This document shows, piece by piece, positions 12,089 to 20,468 of a DNA stretch of 64,000 bases (within the stretch, counting starts at the first letter, position 1; each line of letters begins with the position of its first letter). A program made the translations under genes and the position numbers. The stretch covers positions 1 to 64,000 of the forward strand of contig JAFDYV010000009.1 in assembly GCA_018267275.1 (NCBI GenBank), given 5' to 3'. Origin of the DNA: Bacteroidota bacterium (lineage in GTDB: Bacteria > Bacteroidota > Bacteroidia > Cytophagales > Cyclobacteriaceae). The notes under the pieces are model-generated. The model did not search any database and was not told the DNA's origin. It saw only the letters and a list, made by a program, of their open reading frames with translations.

Positions 12089-12153
12089 CTGGCTGGGCTT
12101 TTTTAAACCCGTTCTTTTATTTTTTCTGCCTTTCGGCAGCTATTATTCACTTG

Positions 12154-12224
12154 CACGGGTGGAGAGATTCGAACTCCCATCAACGGTTTTGGAGACCGCT
12201 ATTCTACCCTTGAACTACACCCGT
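12154..12224 (-). tRNA. tRNA-Trp (anticodon CCA)
   Basis: The acceptor stem ACGGGTG/CACCCGT, discriminator G and loop CTCCAAA identify tRNA-Trp. It is the first gene after the promoter at 12290-12320 and is probably co-transcribed with secE. Confidence 0.97.
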
Positions 12225-12289
12225 TTTTGAAGTTCTTTTCTTAGCTCCAAACTTTTGAATGTTTCCCCACCCTAAATTCAAAAGGACTG

Positions 12290-12320
12290 CAAAGGTAGAA
12301 TAAGAGAAAAAGAAAACAAA
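12290..12320 (-). promoter_or_regulatory. Bacteroidota-type promoter of the tRNA-Trp-secE-nusG-rpl-rpo operon
   Basis: On the minus strand TTTG (12317-12320) is followed by exactly 19 bases and TACCTTTG (12290-12297), a full match to the Bacteroidota primary sigma consensus TTTG-N19-TAnnTTTG. It lies 66 bases upstream of the mature tRNA-Trp. Confidence 0.85.
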
Positions 12321-12465
12321 AGGCCAATAAAAGAAAAATCTAAAGAGTTGTTATGCATTGATTATCAATTATTTATGATCAAATTGACTGACCTTGGCAG
12401 GGTTAATAGGCGCAATTCTCAAGCAATAACTGTGCAACATCTGCTGTCTTCGAAGAAACAATCAC

Positions 12466-12498
12466 AAAAAGAAAAGGCCACCCAAACGGGCGGCCTTT
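12466..12498 (-). terminator. Rho-independent terminator after tuf
   Basis: AAAGGCCGCCC and GGGTGGCCTTT pair on the minus strand with one G-T wobble around a 4-base loop. A TTCTTTTT run follows. It begins about 20 bases after the tuf stop codon and separates tuf from the tRNA-Trp operon promoter. Confidence 0.9.
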
Positions 12499-12518
12499 AC
12501 TGAGTACTTTGAAAATAA

Positions 12519-13706
12519 TTAATCGGCAATCTCGGTAACCTGACCAGAACCTACGGTACGGCCACCTTCGCGGATAGCGAAACGAAGACCTTTCTCCATA
12601 GCGATCTTGTTGATCAGTTCCACTTCAATGGTAACGTTATCACCAGGCATTACCATTTCTACGCCTGCAGGCAATTTGATTTCGCCTGTAACGTCAGTAG
12701 TGCGGAAGTAGAATTGAGGACGGTATTTGTTGAAGAAAGGAGTGTGACGACCACCTTCTTCTTTGCTCAACACGTAAATCTCAGCCTTAAACTTAGCGTG
12801 AGGCGTTACGGTGCCCGGCTTACAGATAACCATACCACGGGTGATTTGCTCTTTTTCGATACCGCGCAACAACAAACCTACGTTGTCACCAGCTTCGCCT
12901 CTGTCAAGGATTTTGCGGAACATCTCCACACCAGTGATGGTGGAAGTCAGGTTTTCTGCACCCATACCCAAAATTTGAACAGGGTCACCAGTCTTGATCA
13001 CACCACGCTCAATACGACCAGTAGCAACAGTACCACGGCCAGTGATTGAGAACACGTCTTCTACAGGCATCAAGAAGTCTTTATCGATCAAGCGAACAGG
13101 AAGAGGGATGTACTCATCTACGTGCTTCATCAATTCTTCAACTTTCTCAACCCATTTTGCTTCACCGTTCAATGCACCCAATGCAGAACCGCGAACAACA
13201 GGAATTTTGTCGCCAGGGAAGCTGTAAGAAGAAAGCAATTCACGAACTTCCATTTCTACAAGATCCAACAATTCTGCATCGTCAACCAAGTCAACTTTGT
13301 TCATGAACACTACAAGAGCAGGCACACCTACCTGACGAGCCAACAGAATGTGCTCGCGGGTTTGAGGCATCGGACCATCAGTAGCGGCTACCACTAAGAT
13401 AGCACCGTCCATCTGCGCAGCACCAGTAACCATGTTCTTTACATAGTCAGCGTGGCCAGGGCAGTCAACGTGTGCGTAGTGACGCTTTTCAGTTGCATAC
13501 TCAACGTGAGAGGTATTGATAGTGATACCCCTTTCTTTTTCTTCAGGAGCATTATCAATAGATGAGAAATCGCGCATTGCAGCTAGACCCTTAGAAGCAA
13601 GTACCTTTGTGATTGCTGCTGTAAGGGTAGTTTTACCGTGGTCAACGTGGCCGATTGTGCCTACGTTAACGTGGGGTTTGGAGCGGTCAAAATTTTCTTT
13701 TGCCAT
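12519..13706 (-). CDS. tuf: Elongation factor Tu
   Basis: A 395-residue EF-Tu, complete. The P-loop GHVDHGKT is at residues 19-26, followed by DCPGHADYV and NKVD for guanine recognition, then domains II and III. It delivers aminoacyl-tRNA to the ribosome. It lies downstream of tRNA-Tyr, -Gly and -Thr and is closed by its own terminator. Only one copy is in the window. Confidence 0.99.
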   Translation of the reverse strand: MAKENFDRSKPHVNVGTIGHVDHGKTTLTAAITKVLASKGLAAMRDFSSIDNAPEEKERGITINTSHVEYATEKRHYAHVDCPGHADYVKNMVTGAAQMDGAILVVAATDGPMPQTREHILLARQVGVPALVVFMNKVDLVDDAELLDLVEMEVRELLSSYSFPGDKIPVVRGSALGALNGEAKWVEKVEELMKHVDEYIPLPVRLIDKDFLMPVEDVFSITGRGTVATGRIERGVIKTGDPVQILGMGAENLTSTITGVEMFRKILDRGEAGDNVGLLLRGIEKEQITRGMVICKPGTVTPHAKFKAEIYVLSKEEGGRHTPFFNKYRPQFYFRTTDVTGEIKLPAGVEMVMPGDNVTIEVELINKIAMEKGLRFAIREGGRTVGSGQVTEIAD

Positions 13707-14061
13707 AATCTGTATTCGAATTTAAAGTGTTAAAAAGTGTATAATTTATTTAAGTAAGTTACTCTCATAAACTTCTGCATCCCAGAAGCATACACCCTAA
13801 ACATTTTGAGCCTTTCGAATAAGGGTTATTCGGCATTTGACTTTGTCTCTCTCCAAAAAGGGTGTTTGCTAGGCACCGGTGAGATTTGAAATCAAATTCG
13901 AAAATTCAATATTTCAAATTGTGGGTTGCTCGTCTGCAACCTTTGTTTTTTGCAAAAAGTCCAAATTTGGAATTTGGAATCTGCAATCAAGTTCGAGCTG
14001 TTGATCCCGCCTGCAGCGGGACGACCTCATTAGTATTGCGAGGTACCAACATCTCTTTGCG
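13707..14061. other. Non-coding spacer between tRNA-Thr and tuf
   Basis: No gene is seen in these 355 bases. They hold a 7-bp hairpin at 13816-13832 (CGAATAA/TTATTCG), an AT-rich word-like stretch at about 13887-13990 built of AAATT/GAATTT variants, and a hairpin TCCCGC/GCGGGA at 14005-14021. An 11-base copy of the tRNA-Thr 3' end (CGAGCTGTTGA on the plus strand) lies at 13994-14004. No matching promoter was found for tuf alone, so it may be read from the tRNA promoter. Confidence 0.6.
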
Positions 14062-14133
<72 letters not shown>

Positions 14134-14142
14134 TTTTTTCAA

Positions 14143-14204
14143 GTTGTTGGTTCTTAGTTGCAGGTTGTTAGCTCCCAACAACTATTTACTAACAACTAGC
14201 AACT
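14143..14204. repeat. Foldback repeat between tRNA-Gly and tRNA-Thr
   Basis: The left half is rich in GTTGTTGGTT/TAGTTG words and the right half in the complementary CAACAACTA/AACAACTAGCAAC words, so the RNA can fold on itself over about 60 bases. It could help process the polycistronic tRNA transcript, or be an inserted repeat. Confidence 0.55.
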
Positions 14205-14212
14205 TTACTCAG

Positions 14213-14285
14213 AGCGGGAAACGAGGCTCGAACTCGCGACCTATAGCTTGGAAGGCTATCGCTCTACCAACTGAGCTACTCCCGC
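14213..14285 (-). tRNA. tRNA-Gly (anticodon TCC)
   Basis: The acceptor stem GCGGGAG pairs with TTCCCGC. The anticodon stem ATAGC/GCTAT encloses CTTCCAA, giving anticodon TCC. D- and T-loops are intact. Confidence 0.96.
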
Positions 14286-14377
14286 TTGTCCTCCGTAGCC
14301 CTCGCGAAGGAGAATTTGCTCTCGTTCACTAGTGCTTCGAAGCTCGCCCACCTTCGCCAAGGCTTCGGTGGGCACCG

Positions 14378-14460
14378 TGGGGAGAACAGGATTCGAACCT
14401 GTGAAGACATAAGTCAACAGATTTACAGTCTGTCCTCGTTGGCCGCTTGAGTATCTCCCC
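14378..14460 (-). tRNA. tRNA-Tyr (anticodon GTA)
   Basis: Class II tRNA with acceptor stem GGGGAGA/TCTCCCC, anticodon stem ACAGA/TCTGT enclosing CTGTAAA, and a long variable arm. It is first in the tRNA-Tyr-Gly-Thr-tuf transcript. Confidence 0.96.
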
Positions 14461-14562
14461 TCAACGAATTTCAGTATTCTAAAGAACCTCCGAAAAGCCT
14501 TTCAATTTTCGTTGAAACAGCATTTTCTGCCGTTTTTGACAAATGGTTCAAAAACGGGAACG

Positions 14563-14593
14563 CAAAATTATACGCTTTTTTGGTTTGGACAAA
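14563..14593 (-). promoter_or_regulatory. Bacteroidota-type promoter of the tRNA-Tyr-Gly-Thr-tuf transcript
   Basis: On the minus strand TTTG (14590-14593) is followed by 19 bases and TAATTTTG (14563-14570), a complete consensus match with the ideal spacing. It lies about 100 bases upstream of tRNA-Tyr, between leuA and the tRNA cluster. Confidence 0.85.
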
Positions 14594-14635
14594 CCCAAGC
14601 GAATTATGTTTTGGGAAATATGTGTTGGGCAAGGA

Positions 14636-15796
14636 CTACCCAGCCAGCACCGGGGTGTTTGCCACCAGCACCACCAGGTCGTTATCAGTTACGTTTTTCT
14701 TCTCGTCTGCGATGATTAGAAAGTTCTCATAAATATGGTCGAGGTCTGCGCCTTCAACTTTGTGGCCGAGTAACTCTAAACGATGGCGCAAGGCAGCCCT
14801 TCCGCTACGCGCGGTGAGTACGATGGATGAACAGTCTACCCCTACATCGGCCGGGTTGATGATTTCGTAGTTCTCAGCATGCTTGAGGAATCCGTCTTGG
14901 TGGATGCCAGAAGAGTGTGAAAATGCATTTTTACCAACAATTGCCTTGTTTGGCTGCACTGGCATGCGCATCATGCGGCTTACCAACTGACTGATGCCAT
15001 AAATTTTCTCCGTTTTAATGTCGGTGTATAAGCCCAAATCTTTATGGGTTTTGACCGTCATGACTACTTCTTCCAAAGAGGTATTGCCTGCACGCTCGCC
15101 AATGCCATTGATGGTCACTTCCGCCTGTCTCGCACCACCAATCAAACCCGCGATGGTATTGGCCGTGGCCATACCCAAATCATTATGGCAATGCACTGAA
15201 ATAACAGCTTTGTGAATGTTGCTGACGTTTTCTACTAAGTATTCAATCCTCTTCTGGTAAAGATGTGGAAGGCAATAACCAGTTGTATCTGGAATATTCA
15301 CCACATCTGCACCTGCGGCTATGACTGCCTCCACCATTGAAGCCAAAAATGCTAAATCAGCCCGACCCGCATCTTCTGCGTAAAACTCCACTTCAAATCC
15401 TTTACTCTTGGCATACTTCACAGCCCATACGCCCTGCTCTAGCACTTGCTCGCGAGAGCTCTTGAATTTGTGCTTAATGTGCACATCGCTGGCACCTATG
15501 CCGGTGTGGATTCTTCCACGTTTAGCATAACGAAGCGCTTCTGCTGCCACATCTATGTCTTCTTGTTTTGCACGCGTGAGCCCGCATACCACGGGGTCCT
15601 TCACGGCACGCGAAATTCCAATCACTGACAAAAAATCACCCGGGCTTGAAATTGGAAAGCCTGCTTCAATGACATCTACCCCGAGTGCCTCCAACTCGCG
15701 CGCAACGTTTATTTTCTCCTCCGTTGCTAATTGACAACCTGGTACCTGTTCGCCATCGCGAAGGGTGGTGTCGAATATTTGTATTTTGTTGCTCAT
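14636..15796 (-). CDS. leuA: 2-isopropylmalate synthase, short form
   Basis: Condenses acetyl-CoA with 2-oxoisovalerate, the first committed step of leucine synthesis. The 386-residue protein has the catalytic TIM-barrel motifs DTTLRDGEQ (residues 9-17) and SVHCHNDLG (near 200), then the linker region [15 protein letters not shown]. It ends about 120 residues earlier than full-length enzymes and so lacks the C-terminal allosteric LeuA domain. The closely related homocitrate and citramalate synthases cannot be fully excluded, but location as last gene of leuCDBA supports isopropylmalate synthase. Confidence 0.93.
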   Translation of the reverse strand: MSNKIQIFDTTLRDGEQVPGCQLATEEKINVARELEALGVDVIEAGFPISSPGDFLSVIGISRAVKDPVVCGLTRAKQEDIDVAAEALRYAKRGRIHTGIGASDVHIKHKFKSSREQVLEQGVWAVKYAKSKGFEVEFYAEDAGRADLAFLASMVEAVIAAGADVVNIPDTTGYCLPHLYQKRIEYLVENVSNIHKAVISVHCHNDLGMATANTIAGLIGGARQAEVTINGIGERAGNTSLEEVVMTVKTHKDLGLYTDIKTEKIYGISQLVSRMMRMPVQPNKAIVGKNAFSHSSGIHQDGFLKHAENYEIINPADVGVDCSSIVLTARSGRAALRHRLELLGHKVEGADLDHIYENFLIIADEKKNVTDNDLVVLVANTPVLAG

Positions 15797-15850
15797 AAAT
15801 TAGAAGTTAGAATATAGAAGTCAGAAGTCAGAAGTTGAGGATTTAGAATA
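15797..15850. repeat. Word-like repeat at the leuB-leuA junction
   Basis: Consists of near-copies of TTAGAAGTTAGAATATAGAAG and AGTCAGAAG. It shares the word TAGAATATAGRAGT with the stretch at 24298-24330. It fills the gap and provides the last codons and stop of leuB. Confidence 0.6.
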
Positions 15851-16954
15851 GTTACCTACTGCTTCTAGCTTACTGTTTACATTTTCAATTTGCTTGATAA
15901 CCTGCCAACCCATTTCCTGAGTGTTTAATATTTTTTCTTTTACTGTTTTTGAGTCAGCGATATCACTCGTTCGATAACCAGCCTTTAAGGTTTGCTCTAC
16001 AGATTTAATGATGGTATCGGATTCTTCTTTCATTCCGAAAGAAATATCGAGCATCAATGCGACTGAGAGAATTGAAGCCAAAGGGTTGGCAATTCCCTTT
16101 CCGGTGATATCGTGGGCGCTACCGTGGATGGGTTCATACAAACCAACGCTGTCACCAACTGAAGCGGAGGCCAACATCCCCATCGAGCCTGCAATCTGAG
16201 AAGCCTCATCAGTGAGAATATCTCCAAACAAATTTCCGGTCAATACCACATCAAAGCTGCGCGGGTTTTGAATTAACTTCATGGCAGCCGAATCGATAAA
16301 CTGATGTTCGACTTGAACATCGGGATACGCTTTTGCCACTTCCGTCACCACTTGCCGCCACAGGCGAGAGCTCTCCAATACATTCGCTTTATCTACCGAA
16401 GTCACTTTTTTCTTTCTGGTACGAGCCGATTGAAACGCTTTATGTGCAATCCGCTCTACTTCATATTTTTGGTAAATCATCAAATCATAGGCGGTATTGC
16501 CATCATCTCTTCTTCCCTTCTCCCCAAAATATACATCGCCCGTTAACTCGCGGAAGAACAAAATATCGGAGCCGCGCAAAATCTCTGCTTTGATGCTTGA
16601 TGCCTCCAGCAGTTCATCAAATAATTTTATCGGGCGCAGGTTGGCGTACAAACCCAACTCCTTGCGCATTTTCAGCAATCCCTGTTCGGGCCGCACTTTC
16701 AACGTGGGGTCATTATCGTATTTCGGGTGACCCACCGCTCCAAATAAAATCGCATCGCATTTTTTTAATTTCGCGAGCGTCTCATCAGGCAGTGGATTTC
16801 CGGTTGCTTCAATGGCATCGTGCCCGATGGAGGCTTCATCAAACTCAAACTCGTGCCCAAATAACTCGGCAATTTTTTCCAATACCTTCTTTCCCTCAGC
16901 TGTTACTTCTTTGCCGATACCGTCTCCGGGTAGTATGGTTATTTTTTTCTCCAT
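15821..16954 (-). CDS. leuB: 3-isopropylmalate dehydrogenase
   Basis: Oxidatively decarboxylates 3-isopropylmalate using NAD+. The 377-residue protein starts KITILPGDGIGKEV and contains ANLRPIKLF, TSVDKANVLESSRLWR and YEPIHGSAHDITGKGIANP, all typical of the family. The last residues (GNYSKSSTSDF) are encoded by the word-like repeat that fills the leuB-leuA gap, so the C-terminus appears extended by repeat DNA. It lies between leuD and leuA in the operon. Confidence 0.97.
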   Translation of the reverse strand: MEKKITILPGDGIGKEVTAEGKKVLEKIAELFGHEFEFDEASIGHDAIEATGNPLPDETLAKLKKCDAILFGAVGHPKYDNDPTLKVRPEQGLLKMRKELGLYANLRPIKLFDELLEASSIKAEILRGSDILFFRELTGDVYFGEKGRRDDGNTAYDLMIYQKYEVERIAHKAFQSARTRKKKVTSVDKANVLESSRLWRQVVTEVAKAYPDVQVEHQFIDSAAMKLIQNPRSFDVVLTGNLFGDILTDEASQIAGSMGMLASASVGDSVGLYEPIHGSAHDITGKGIANPLASILSVALMLDISFGMKEESDTIIKSVEQTLKAGYRTSDIADSKTVKEKILNTQEMGWQVIKQIENVNSKLEAVGNYSKSSTSDF

Positions 16955-16961
16955 TCTATTT

Positions 16962-17020
16962 CGTTGTTGGTTGGTCGTTGTTGGTTGCTCGGATAACGAA
17001 TAGCCACCACGAACAACGAC
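16962..17020. repeat. Foldback repeat at the leuD-leuB junction
   Basis: GTCGTTGTTGG at 16974 onwards is complementary to CGAACAACGAC ending at 17020, and TTGTTGG words are repeated on the left side. The right arm touches the leuD stop codon. No T-run follows. Confidence 0.55.
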
Positions 17021-17604
17021 TAATGCGCTAAGTCAAACTCTTTCACTTCTTTACTCAAACTCAACAAATAATCAATGTCATCGTACCCGTTCATTAGGCA
17101 AGTTTTTTTGTATTGATTGATTTCAAATGCCTCTTGCACCTCACCTACCTGAAGTACCTGATTTTCTAAATCGACTACTACTTCCGTTGATGGCTTCGCT
17201 TCAATAGCGGCCAACATGTGTTTCAAAAAATTATCAGAAACTACAATTGGCAGCAATCCGTTGTTCAACGCGTTGTTCTTAAAGATGTCCGCAAAGAAAC
17301 TGCTGACTACCACCCGAAATCCAAAATCATAAATCGCCCATGCGGCATGCTCGCGACTGCTGCCGCAACCAAAGTTTTTACCAGCCACCAGAATTTTGCC
17401 CGTGTCCTTCCTATTGTTCAATACAAAATCATTGACGGGATTATTCTCGGCATCATACCGCCAATCGCGAAACAGGTTATCACCAAAACCCTCGCGCGTG
17501 GTGGCTTTTAAAAAACGTGCTGGAATGATCTGGTCTGTGTCGATGTTTTCAATCGGCAGAGGGACTGCGGTAGATTTTAAGGTTGTGAACTTGTCTTTAC
17601 TCAT
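17020..17604 (-). CDS. leuD: 3-isopropylmalate dehydratase small subunit
   Basis: The small subunit of isopropylmalate isomerase, 194 residues. It contains [14 protein letters not shown] near residues 20-35, [17 protein letters not shown] and [18 protein letters not shown], the swivel-domain motifs of the family. The start ATG 17604 (MSKDKF) is preferred over an upstream in-frame ATG at 17661 because the intervening codons are the foldback repeat between leuC and leuD. It functions with LeuC encoded just upstream. Confidence 0.96.
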   Translation of the reverse strand: MSKDKFTTLKSTAVPLPIENIDTDQIIPARFLKATTREGFGDNLFRDWRYDAENNPVNDFVLNNRKDTGKILVAGKNFGCGSSREHAAWAIYDFGFRVVVSSFFADIFKNNALNNGLLPIVVSDNFLKHMLAAIEAKPSTEVVVDLENQVLQVGEVQEAFEINQYKKTCLMNGYDDIDYLLSLSKEVKEFDLAH

Positions 17605-17611
17605 CTTTTTT

Positions 17612-17668
17612 TGATACTGGATACTTGATACCGGTGACTGGAATCCAGCAACCAGCATCAAGTATCGA
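17612..17668. repeat. Foldback repeat at the leuC-leuD junction
   Basis: GATACTTGAT (17620-17629) and ATCAAGTATC (17657-17666) form a perfect 10-bp stem, with an inner CTGG/CCAG hairpin. The word TGATACTGGAT also occurs in the tyrA spacer at 25551-25561. Confidence 0.65.
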
Positions 17669-19081
17669 TTAAACTAACTCTCTCACGTCTGTCACTCTAC
17701 CCGTTATCGCTGCCGCGGCCGCACTCAAAGGGCTCGCCAAAAACGTGCGCGACTTTGGGCCTTGCCTTCCTTCAAAATTTCGATTAGAGGTGCTGATGCA
17801 ATATTTGCCCGCAGGCACTTTATCTTCATTCATGCCTAAGCAAGCTGAACAACCCGGGCTTCGCAATTCAAATCCGGCCTCTTCAAAAACTTTATTCAAA
17901 CCTTCTTTGATCGCCTGCTGCTCCACTTGTTTCGAGCCTGGTATCACCCACACTTCCACGTTCGGTGCTTTTGTTTTTCCTTTTACCATATTGGCTACCA
18001 AGCGTAAATCTTCGATGCGGGCATTGGTACAACTACCGATAAAAACATAATCAATTGCTTTCCCAAGCAATGAGGAGCCCGGCTCTAATCCCATGTACTC
18101 CAGCGATTTTTTGAACGATGCGTGTTCAGAAATTTCTTTTAACTCATCGACCGATGGAATTCGGTCGGTGACTTTCATACCCATGCCCGGATTGGTCCCA
18201 TACGTAATCATCGGTGCAATGTCGGCCGCGTCAAATTTTAAAACTGAATCATAGGTAGCGCCATCATCCGTCTTTAAGTTTTTCCACTCGTCCACTTTTT
18301 TGTTGAATGCTTCGCCTTGTGGGGCAAACTTCCTTCCCTTTATATAATTAAATGTCGTTTCGTCTGGAGCAATCAAGCCACCACGTGCGCCCATTTCAAT
18401 ACTCATGTTACAAATAGTCATGCGCGCCTCCATCGATAAACCGCGAATGGTATCGCCTGCATATTCCACAAAAAAGCCAGTGGCACCACTGGCTGAGATT
18501 TTTGAAATGATATATAAGATAATGTCTTTGCTGACCACACCTTTGCCCAACTTGCCATTGATTTCAATTTTCATGGTCTTGGGCTTGTATTGCAAAATGC
18601 ATTGCGTGGCTAAGACTTGTTCCACTTCGCTCGTGCCGATACCAAATGCAATGTTCCCAAACGCCCCGTGGGTACTGGTGTGACTGTCGCCACACACAAT
18701 CGTCATGCCCGGCAAGGTCAGCCCCAACTCTGGCCCAATGATATGAACAATGCCCTGATACGGATGACCCAAATCGTATAATTCCACGCCAAACTCTGCA
18801 CAGTTTTTTCGCAACGTTTCTACCTGATGCCTGCTTAAAGCTTCTTTAATGGGAAGATGTTGATCCTTGGTGGGTACGTTGTGGTCTGCAGTAGCAGTTG
18901 TGCGCTTGGTGTTGAACACCGGTATGCCCCTTTTGCGCAAGCCATCAAATGCCTGCGGACTTGTTACCTCATGAATAAAATGTCTATCGATGAACAGTGC
19001 ATCAGGGTAGCCATCGGCCCGTTTCACTACGTGGCTGTCCCAAATTTTTTCAAAAATTGTTTTTGGTTTTTGTTGGCTCAT
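17669..19081 (-). CDS. leuC: 3-isopropylmalate dehydratase large subunit
   Basis: A 470-residue aconitase-family enzyme that converts 2- to 3-isopropylmalate with LeuD. The [4Fe-4S] ligand motifs are [13 protein letters not shown] (near residue 350) and [15 protein letters not shown] (near 410). HQFIDR/HE at the start ([16 protein letters not shown]) and [12 protein letters not shown] are also present. It is the first gene of leuCDBA, with a structured leader upstream. Confidence 0.97.
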   Translation of the reverse strand: MSQQKPKTIFEKIWDSHVVKRADGYPDALFIDRHFIHEVTSPQAFDGLRKRGIPVFNTKRTTATADHNVPTKDQHLPIKEALSRHQVETLRKNCAEFGVELYDLGHPYQGIVHIIGPELGLTLPGMTIVCGDSHTSTHGAFGNIAFGIGTSEVEQVLATQCILQYKPKTMKIEINGKLGKGVVSKDIILYIISKISASGATGFFVEYAGDTIRGLSMEARMTICNMSIEMGARGGLIAPDETTFNYIKGRKFAPQGEAFNKKVDEWKNLKTDDGATYDSVLKFDAADIAPMITYGTNPGMGMKVTDRIPSVDELKEISEHASFKKSLEYMGLEPGSSLLGKAIDYVFIGSCTNARIEDLRLVANMVKGKTKAPNVEVWVIPGSKQVEQQAIKEGLNKVFEEAGFELRSPGCSACLGMNEDKVPAGKYCISTSNRNFEGRQGPKSRTFLASPLSAAAAAITGRVTDVRELV

Positions 19082-19407
19082 TCCGTTTACAACAATCGTT
19101 AGTTCGTGCTGACTCCCTTAAAACAAAACCGCCCCGCGCTGATAAAAACTCAGGGCGAGGCGGCTTCAAGAAGATGCAAGCGTCATCTTTTGAATACAAT
19201 CGCTAAGATGACACAACTTCTAAACAACGGCAACGAAATTCTTAAAAAGTTTGTACTGACAAGTGTTTGGTAGTAATGGAAGTTGATGGAAAAAAAGAGG
19301 GCCTTTCATCGTTAGAATTATTTCAGGATTTACTGGAAATTGTATAAATTGATTGTCAATTATAAACTCTATTTTTGAGTGTTTGCAATGAAAGAATTTG
19401 AACTTTC
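19082..19407. promoter_or_regulatory. leuC leader and divergent intergenic region
   Basis: On the minus strand a 14-bp imperfect hairpin (19129-19163, CCGCCTCGCCCTGA with TCAGCGCGGGGCGG) is followed by TTTTGTTTT, a terminator-like element about 40 bases upstream of the leuC ATG. A smaller hairpin AAGATG/CATCTT lies at 19171-19189. A 29-codon reading frame starting at about 19300 with five Leu codons could be a leader peptide, but it ends some 65 bases before the hairpin and is not strongly Leu-rich. Attenuation is therefore only a possibility. Confidence 0.4.
19348..19377 (+). promoter_or_regulatory. Putative promoter of the repeat lipoprotein gene
   Basis: ATTG (19348-19351), 18 bases, then TATTTTTG (19370-19377) is a near-consensus Bacteroidota promoter. 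The start codon is 30 bases downstream. Confidence 0.5.
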
Positions 19408-20418
19408 ATGTTGAAAAATAAAGTCTATCTTCCTTCTTTTCTGTGGGCTATAGTCGTCTTAGGTTGCAGTAAAGATGATAACTCACCCGAATCAATTGAC
19501 AAGGATGTTTATTTGGTGGGGTCGGAATTTAACGGTACAGCTTCCGTGGCAAAATACTGGAAGAATGGAGTCGGCATTGCTCTTTCAAGTGGCATTAAAG
19601 ATGCTACCGCATTTGACATTGCATTATCTGGAAACAACATTTATGTGGCTGGTAGCGAATCCAGCGGATCCTTTACTGTGGCTAAATATTGGAAAAATGG
19701 AGTACCTATTTCCTTGACTGATGGTAGCATATATGCTGGTGCACGTTCCATTAAAGTGATCAACACCGATGTGTACATAACAGGTTTTGAATTTGTTGGG
19801 GATAGACAGGTTGCAAAATATTGGAAAAATGGAATTGCCACTTCATTAACTGACGGTAGTAAAGCAGCTGTTGCACTTTCAATTGCTGTTTCAGGGAACA
19901 ACATTTACACAGCAGGGTGGGAGTTTCCAACTGCAAATTATTGGATCAACGGAGTAAATATCGCATTAACAAACACAAACACAATTGCAGAGGCCAGCGC
20001 AATTGCAGTGTCTGGTAATGACATTTATGTAGTTGGGCGGGAAAATAGGGGTAACATTAGCTTGGCAATGCTTTGGATAAATGGAGTTCCAACACCGTTA
20101 ACTGATGGGAGTAATTCAGCTCAAACGTGCTCTGTGGTGGTTTCAGCTAACGATGTTTATGTATCGGGCATTGAGTTTATAGGCGGCAAATCTGTATCCA
20201 AAATTTGGAGGAATGGTGCTCCTACTTTGTTAACTGACGGTACTAAAGAGTCATCAGTAATTGGCATTTCAATATTTGGAGGTGACGTTTATACTGTGGT
20301 TGTGGAAGTTGACGGCAACACGCAGATAGCAAAAACGTTAAAAAATGGTGTTGTTAAATCGAGCATGATTGGGGGATTGGGTACTTATTTTTTTCGAGCC
20401 ATCATTGTTGAAAAATAA
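19408..20418 (+). CDS. Lipoprotein with seven propeller-like repeats
   Basis: A 336-residue protein with a lipoprotein signal (LWAIVVLGCSKDD). The rest is about seven repeats of roughly 42 residues of the form DVYVxGxE...VAKYWKNGxxxxLTDG. The number and length suggest a seven-bladed beta-propeller with a YWKNG/LTDG turn in each blade. No catalytic motif is visible. The protein would sit on the periplasmic or outer face of the outer membrane. Its neighbours do not suggest a function. Confidence 0.75.
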   Translation: MLKNKVYLPSFLWAIVVLGCSKDDNSPESIDKDVYLVGSEFNGTASVAKYWKNGVGIALSSGIKDATAFDIALSGNNIYVAGSESSGSFTVAKYWKNGVPISLTDGSIYAGARSIKVINTDVYITGFEFVGDRQVAKYWKNGIATSLTDGSKAAVALSIAVSGNNIYTAGWEFPTANYWINGVNIALTNTNTIAEASAIAVSGNDIYVVGRENRGNISLAMLWINGVPTPLTDGSNSAQTCSVVVSANDVYVSGIEFIGGKSVSKIWRNGAPTLLTDGTKESSVIGISIFGGDVYTVVVEVDGNTQIAKTLKNGVVKSSMIGGLGTYFFRAIIVEK

Positions 20419-20468
20419 GAGCCTACTTTTTAGGTTTGAATTTCCAGATAACATCTAATTCTCGTCCT

